Source: Paenibacillus pedocola (lineage in GTDB: Bacteria > Bacillota > Bacilli > Paenibacillales > Paenibacillaceae). Taken from it: 64,000 bases of DNA. Under the pieces are notes generated by a model that worked only from the letters and a program-made list of their open reading frames with translations, was not told where the DNA came from and searched no databases. Location: NCBI RefSeq assembly GCF_031599675.1, contig NZ_CP134223.1, positions 186,001-250,000 on the forward strand. The letters run 5' to 3'. The position numbers were made by a program, and so were the translations under genes. Position 1 is the first letter of the stretch. The number at the start of each line of letters is the position of its first letter. This document shows positions 59,427 through 64,000 of the stretch, piece after piece.

Positions 59427-60887
59427 ATGGCACAGCAAACCGTGCAAGTACTAAACAACTATATAGACGGGCAATGGGTAGAGGCGGATACGAAGCTGAC
59501 AGAGCCGGTGTTTAATCCGGCCACTGGTGAGGAGCTGGCCAGAGTTCCGTTGTCCGGCAGAGCCGATGTTGACCGGGCCGTGGCGGCGGCGAAAGCGGCT
59601 TTTGCCGACTGGTCCAAAACGCCGGTGCCGCGCAGAGCGCGGATTTTATTCAAATATCAGCAGCTGCTCGTAGACCATTGGGAGGAACTGGCGAAGACCA
59701 TTACGCTGGAGAACGGCAAAAGCTTCAAGGAAGCCTACGGCGAGGTCCAGCGCGGTATTGAGTGTGTGGAGTTCGCGGCTGGTGCGCCGACACTGATGAT
59801 GGGCCGGCAGCTGCCGGATATTGCGACAGGTATTGAGTCCGGGATGTACCGCTATCCCATCGGGGTGGTCGGCGGGATTACGCCGTTTAATTTTCCGATG
59901 ATGGTACCCTGCTGGATGTTCCCGCTGGCCATTGCCTGCGGCAACACCTTTGTGCTGAAGCCTTCGGAGCGTACCCCGCTGCTGGCGGCGCGCCTTATTG
60001 AACTGCTGGCGGAAGCCGGACTGCCGAAGGGTGTGCTCAATGTAGTTAACGGTGCGCATGAGGTGGTCAACGGGCTGCTGGAGCATCCTGATGTGAAGGC
60101 AATTTCTTTTGTCGGATCGCAGCCGGTGGCTGAATATGTCTACAAAAAAGGAACAGCCCACCTGAAGCGGGTTCAGGCGCTGGCCGGGGCAAAAAATCAT
60201 TCCATCGTCCTGGCAGACGCGAACCTTGAAGCTTCCGCAAACCAGATTGTGAATGCGGCCTTCGGCTCAGCCGGAGAGCGCTGCATGGCTTGCTCAGTAG
60301 TGACGGTGCAGGAGGAGGTTGCTGATGAGCTGATCCGGGTCCTGCTGCGTGAATGTGACGGTATGACTATTGGTAACGGGCTGGACGAAGATACGTTTCT
60401 CGGACCAGTGATCCGCCAAGGCCATAAGGACAAAACCGCCGCTTATATTGATCAGGGTGTGGCTGAAGGAGCGAAGCTGCTCAGGGACGGCCGGGAAGAT
60501 GCTGCTGTGCAGGGAGAGGGTTATTTTATTGGCCCGACGGTGTTTGACGGGGTGACCCGGGAGATGAAGATCTGGCAGGAGGAAATTTTTGCGCCGGTGC
60601 TGTCGGTAATACGGGTCAAAAATGTGGAAGAGGCGGTGGAGATCGCCAATAGCTCGCGTTTTGCCAACGGGGCTTGTATTTTTACGAATGACGGCGGGAA
60701 AGTACGCTATTTCCGGGAGCATATCGAGTCAGGCATGCTGGGGGTTAATGTCGGGGTACCGGCGCCGATGGCCTTCTTCCCCTTCTCCGGCTGGAAGGAT
60801 TCCTTCTACGGTGATCTTCATGCAAACGGAAGCGATGGAGTTGAATTCTACACCCGCAAAAAGGTCGTTACTGCCCGCTGGCAGTAG
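59427..60887 (+). CDS. iolA: Methylmalonate-semialdehyde dehydrogenase (CoA-acylating)
   Basis: 486 residues, aldehyde dehydrogenase fold. NAD-binding [22 protein letters not shown], catalytic Cys in [12 protein letters not shown] (~280), and [18 protein letters not shown] near the end, diagnostic for the MmsA/IolA branch. Converts malonate semialdehyde to acetyl-CoA. ATG 59427 with GGGAG 8 nt upstream. 134 nt after iolC, no terminator seen between them. Confidence 0.94.
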   Translation: MAQQTVQVLNNYIDGQWVEADTKLTEPVFNPATGEELARVPLSGRADVDRAVAAAKAAFADWSKTPVPRRARILFKYQQLLVDHWEELAKTITLENGKSFKEAYGEVQRGIECVEFAAGAPTLMMGRQLPDIATGIESGMYRYPIGVVGGITPFNFPMMVPCWMFPLAIACGNTFVLKPSERTPLLAARLIELLAEAGLPKGVLNVVNGAHEVVNGLLEHPDVKAISFVGSQPVAEYVYKKGTAHLKRVQALAGAKNHSIVLADANLEASANQIVNAAFGSAGERCMACSVVTVQEEVADELIRVLLRECDGMTIGNGLDEDTFLGPVIRQGHKDKTAAYIDQGVAEGAKLLRDGREDAAVQGEGYFIGPTVFDGVTREMKIWQEEIFAPVLSVIRVKNVEEAVEIANSSRFANGACIFTNDGGKVRYFREHIESGMLGVNVGVPAPMAFFPFSGWKDSFYGDLHANGSDGVEFYTRKKVVTARWQ

Positions 60888-60910
60888 AACAGGTGAAGGG
60901 AGGAAATGAA

Positions 60911-62935
60911 GTGGAGCGAATCAGATTAACGACGTCGCAGGCGCTGGTAAAATTTCTGGATCAGCAGTATGTGGACTTTGGCAGTGGCCCGGAACGCTTC
61001 ATCCATGGCATATTTACCGTCTTCGGCCATGGTAACGTGCTCGGTCTGGGACAGGCGCTGCAGGAAGCACCGGGCGGACTGACGGTCTACCAGGGACGGA
61101 ACGAGCAGGGAATGGTGCATGCAGCGACCGCGTTCGCTAAGCAGAGCCGCAGGCGGCGGATTATGGCTTGTACCGCTTCTGTCGGGCCGGGTTCGGCCAA
61201 TATGCTGACGGCTGCTGCGACGGCGACGGCGAATCAGATTCCTGTGCTGCTGCTGCCCGGCGACACTTTTGCCACCCGTCAGCCGGATCCGGTGCTGCAG
61301 CAGATGGAGCATACTTACAATCTTTCGATTACGGTCAACGATGCCTTCAAGGCGGTGAGCAAATATTGGGACCGGATTTACCGGCCGGAGCAGCTGATGA
61401 CGGCACTGCTGAACGCGATGCGGGTGCTGACCGATCAGGCCGATACCGGGGCGGTTACGATCGCACTGCCGCAGGATGTGCAGGGGGAAGCGTGGGATTA
61501 TCCGCTGGAGTTCTTCAAGCGGCGTATCCACCGGGTCGCCCCCCGGCTCCCCCGTCCGGATGAGATCGCTGCGGCGGCCGACCTGATTGCCGGCAAACAG
61601 CGGCCTTTGCTGATCTGCGGCGGCGGTGTCCGGTATAGTGACGCCGGAGCTGAGCTGCGCGCTTTTGCCGAGAAATTCGCCATCCCCTTCGGGGAGACAC
61701 AGGCCGGAAAAAGCGCGGTGGCCAGCAGTTTCGCCTACAACCTCGGCGGCATAGGGGTCACCGGCAACGGCTGCGCCAATACGCTGGCGCAGGCTGCCGA
61801 TCTGGTGATCGGTGTCGGCACCCGGTTTACGGATTTCACCACAGGCTCGAAGAGCCTGTTCGCGCATCCTGAGGCGGAGTTTCTGACGCTCAACGCCTCA
61901 CCTTACCATGCAGCTAAGCTGGACGCACTGGCTGTGGTCTGTGATGCTGCAGAAGGTTTGAAGGCGTTATCTGCTGCTTTGGAGGAACGCGGCTATCGCT
62001 CTGCTTATACGGATGAAATCACAGAGGCCAAGAAGGCATGGGCAGCGGAAAGAACACGTCTGGCCAGTGTGGAGTATACGGGGATAAAGGGCAGCTTGAA
62101 GGCGGGCGGTGCGAAGGATGGCGGTGTGAAGGAAGCCGATGCGTTGAATGGTGTGAAGGAAGCAGACCGCCCGGCAGATTCATTCGTGCCGGAAATTGCC
62201 GGACATCTCGATGAGAGGCTACCCGAGTATGCGGAGGCGCTGAATACTTCGCTGGCGCAGACACAGGTGCTTGCGATACTTAATGAATATATCCCTGAGG
62301 ACGCCATCGTCATCGGAGCAGCCGGCAGCCTGCCGGGCGATATGCAGAGGATATGGAATTCGGCTGTGCCGGATACTTACCATATGGAATACGGATTTTC
62401 GTGTATGGGGTATGAGGTCGCCGGTGCACTCGGCATCAAATTGGCTGAACCGGAGCGGGAAGTATACGCCCTGGTCGGAGACGGCAGCTATCAGATGCTG
62501 CATTCGGAGCTGGTAACGAGCCTGCAGGAGAACAAGAAGATCAACGTCATACTGCTCGACAATGCAGGCTTCGGCTGCATCAACAATCTGCAGATGGAAC
62601 AGGGTCTGGACAGCATGGCGACGGAGTTCCGCCATCGCGGCCAAGATGGCCAATTAAGCGGCGGGCTGATGGTCATCGACTATGCAGCCAGTGCCGCCGG
62701 CTATGGGGTTAAGACCTTCCGGGCGGCGACTGTGGAAGAGCTGCGTAATGCTCTAGCGGAAGCCCGGCGGGCGGAACGGTCCACGCTGATCGACATCAAG
62801 GTGCTGCCGAAGACAATGACACACGGCTATGGAGCCTGGTGGCATGTCGGTGTACCGGAAGTGTCCGGCAGCGAAGCCGTGCAGACCGCCTACGGGCAGA
62901 AAAAAGGGCAGCTGGAGAAGGCACGCAGTTATTAA
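60911..62935 (+). CDS. iolD: 3D-(3,5/4)-trihydroxycyclohexane-1,2-dione hydrolase
   Basis: 674 residues, ThDP-dependent. The N-terminal Pyr domain has a Glu-containing [20 protein letters not shown]; the C-terminal PP domain carries [19 protein letters not shown] and [14 protein letters not shown]. Opens the inosose ring. An insert around residues ~390-450 is Lys/Gly/Ala/Asp-rich with a GVKEAD repeat ([16 protein letters not shown]) and makes the protein longer than usual. GTG 60911 chosen: GGGAGG lies 7 nt before it, inside the longer frame from 60893. Confidence 0.93.
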   Translation: MERIRLTTSQALVKFLDQQYVDFGSGPERFIHGIFTVFGHGNVLGLGQALQEAPGGLTVYQGRNEQGMVHAATAFAKQSRRRRIMACTASVGPGSANMLTAAATATANQIPVLLLPGDTFATRQPDPVLQQMEHTYNLSITVNDAFKAVSKYWDRIYRPEQLMTALLNAMRVLTDQADTGAVTIALPQDVQGEAWDYPLEFFKRRIHRVAPRLPRPDEIAAAADLIAGKQRPLLICGGGVRYSDAGAELRAFAEKFAIPFGETQAGKSAVASSFAYNLGGIGVTGNGCANTLAQAADLVIGVGTRFTDFTTGSKSLFAHPEAEFLTLNASPYHAAKLDALAVVCDAAEGLKALSAALEERGYRSAYTDEITEAKKAWAAERTRLASVEYTGIKGSLKAGGAKDGGVKEADALNGVKEADRPADSFVPEIAGHLDERLPEYAEALNTSLAQTQVLAILNEYIPEDAIVIGAAGSLPGDMQRIWNSAVPDTYHMEYGFSCMGYEVAGALGIKLAEPEREVYALVGDGSYQMLHSELVTSLQENKKINVILLDNAGFGCINNLQMEQGLDSMATEFRHRGQDGQLSGGLMVIDYAASAAGYGVKTFRAATVEELRNALAEARRAERSTLIDIKVLPKTMTHGYGAWWHVGVPEVSGSEAVQTAYGQKKGQLEKARSY

Positions 62936-63031
62936 GTTGTTTAAGCAGCTTGTGCTGCCGAAGCAAGGGAACTCTGCGGCGGGCGGCTGAAGCCTGCTGC
63001 CATACCTGTGATAATGGAAGGGGTAGTACCC

Positions 63032-63931
63032 ATGATGTTCAAAGAACATGCGGTCCGGCTGGCCATTGCCCCCATCGCCTGGACTAATGATGATATGCCC
63101 GAACTGGGGCGGGACAATACGTTTGAGCAGTGCATTAGTGAGATGGCACTTGCCGGGTATGAGGGCAGCGAGGTGGGTAACAAATATCCGCGTTCTCCGG
63201 AGCGGCTGCACCGGGCGCTTGAGCTGCGCGGGCTGCAGATTGCCAGCGCCTGGTTCAGTGCCTACCTGACGGCAGGTCCTTATGAGGAGACCGCTAAAGC
63301 TTTTATCGCCCACCGTGACTTTCTGCATGAGATGGGAGCCAAAGTGATTGTGGTTTCCGAGCAGGGGCGGAGCATCCAAGGGCAGATGGATACGCCGCTG
63401 TTCGCTGCCAAGCCTGTGTTTACGGAACAGGAGTGGGCGGCGCTCGCTGCGGGTCTGGGCGGGCTGGGCCGCCTGGCTGCTGAGAAGGATATGTCGCTTG
63501 TCTATCACCACCATATGGGAACCGGAGTGCAGACGGCGGCTGAAATCACCCGGCTGATGGAGCTCACTGATCCCGGCGAGGTATCCCTGCTGTTTGATAC
63601 CGGGCATCTGGCTTTTGCCGGTGAGAATCCTTTGGAGGTGCTGCGGGCTCATCTGCCGCGGATTAAGCATGTCCACCTGAAGGATATCCGGCCCGGGGTT
63701 GTCCAGCGTGTGATTTCGGATGGGCTCAGCTTCCTGCAGGCGGTAAAAGCAGGAGCGTTCACCGTGCCGGGTGACGGGTGCATTGCGTTTGCTGAGATTT
63801 TTGCCGAGTTGGCGGCGGCGTCCTATACGGGATGGTTCGTGGTGGAAGCGGAGCAGGACCCGGCGCTGGCCGATCCGCTGGAATACGCGATCAAGGCGCG
63901 CCGTTATATCCGGGAAGTCAGCGGTTTGTAA
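63032..63931 (+). CDS. iolE: Inosose dehydratase
   Basis: 299 residues, xylose-isomerase-like TIM barrel: [58 protein letters not shown] and [10 protein letters not shown], which supply the metal ligands. Dehydrates scyllo-inosose. ATG 63032 (GGAAGGGG 8 nt upstream); 8 residues of open frame precede it. Last iol gene in the window; 63932-64000 contains nothing supportable. Confidence 0.94.
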   Translation: MMFKEHAVRLAIAPIAWTNDDMPELGRDNTFEQCISEMALAGYEGSEVGNKYPRSPERLHRALELRGLQIASAWFSAYLTAGPYEETAKAFIAHRDFLHEMGAKVIVVSEQGRSIQGQMDTPLFAAKPVFTEQEWAALAAGLGGLGRLAAEKDMSLVYHHHMGTGVQTAAEITRLMELTDPGEVSLLFDTGHLAFAGENPLEVLRAHLPRIKHVHLKDIRPGVVQRVISDGLSFLQAVKAGAFTVPGDGCIAFAEIFAELAAASYTGWFVVEAEQDPALADPLEYAIKARRYIREVSGL

Positions 63932-64000
63932 GCCTTGTTGGGCGGCGGACCGGGCGGCCGTGATCTGGCGGATTTGCCCATGTGAGTGTGTATGCGGGGT

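Noticed and set aside
60926..61867. Minus-strand 313-codon frame opposite iolD
   Set aside because: Shadow frame; iolD motifs are continuous on the plus strand.

Overview
The window looks like a chromosomal segment of a Paenibacillus-type Gram-positive soil bacterium. Evidence: Firmicutes-style strong Shine-Dalgarno sites with ATG, GTG and TTG starts, moderate to high GC in the backbone genes, a tmRNA with a GKQQ-type tag, YesM/AraC-type two-component and carbohydrate ABC systems, many secreted or cytoplasmic glycoside hydrolases, and a bacillar-type iol cluster. The genus is an inference from gene style; no 16S gene is present.

Layout. 1-3712: rnr (RNase R, 5' end outside the window), smpB and ssrA, the ribosome-rescue block. 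3713-13353: an accessory region lying directly behind ssrA. It carries four sequence scars that resemble the 3' end of ssrA or its terminator (3703, 4946, 7645, 13303), and between them a methyltransferase, a hypothetical gene that may be broken, two VOC-family genes, an AT-rich TetR plus SDR/hydrolase-fusion pair with twin operators, a decayed toxin-type ATPase, a metallo-beta-lactamase-fold lipoprotein and an AraC regulator. No integrase remains. 13372-21146: a Doc/AbrB toxin-antitoxin pair, a secreted pectate lyase, MerR and SDR genes, an aldo/keto reductase, and a LytTR/DUF3021 pair. 21144-23299: a two-gene DNA-repair-like radical SAM operon. 23484-31905: a carbohydrate uptake locus (binding protein, YesM-type kinase, AraC-type response regulator, two permeases, an FAD oxidoreductase), all on the minus strand. 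32192-44163: domain-permuted GH3 and LamG-GH51 glycosidases, small membrane or lipoproteins, and a CHASE4-GGDEF-EAL protein. 44612-53500: an HTH regulator fused to a C39/BtrH-like domain, a nucleotidyltransferase-like gene, tRNA-Leu, an AraC regulator, a GH38 alpha-mannosidase and a GH105 hydrolase. 54024-63931: a myo-inositol catabolism cluster, iolG-iolB, then iolC-iolA-iolD-iolE, under two promoters with identical LacI-type operators. The LacI gene between the two halves is frameshifted.

The least ordinary signals lie between genes. (1) A roughly 210-250 bp element with terminal inverted repeats and several internal helices occurs three times (17072, 47854, 56103). Its stems show compensatory base changes between copies. 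(2) Arrays of short palindromic or inverted units at 2430, 44350 and 53645 repeat with a spacing of about 51 nt, even though the 53645 array has a different sequence from the other two. (3) The ssrA 3' scars record repeated insertion and decay at the tmRNA locus.

All calls rest on reading the sequence and the supplied translations. No database search was run.
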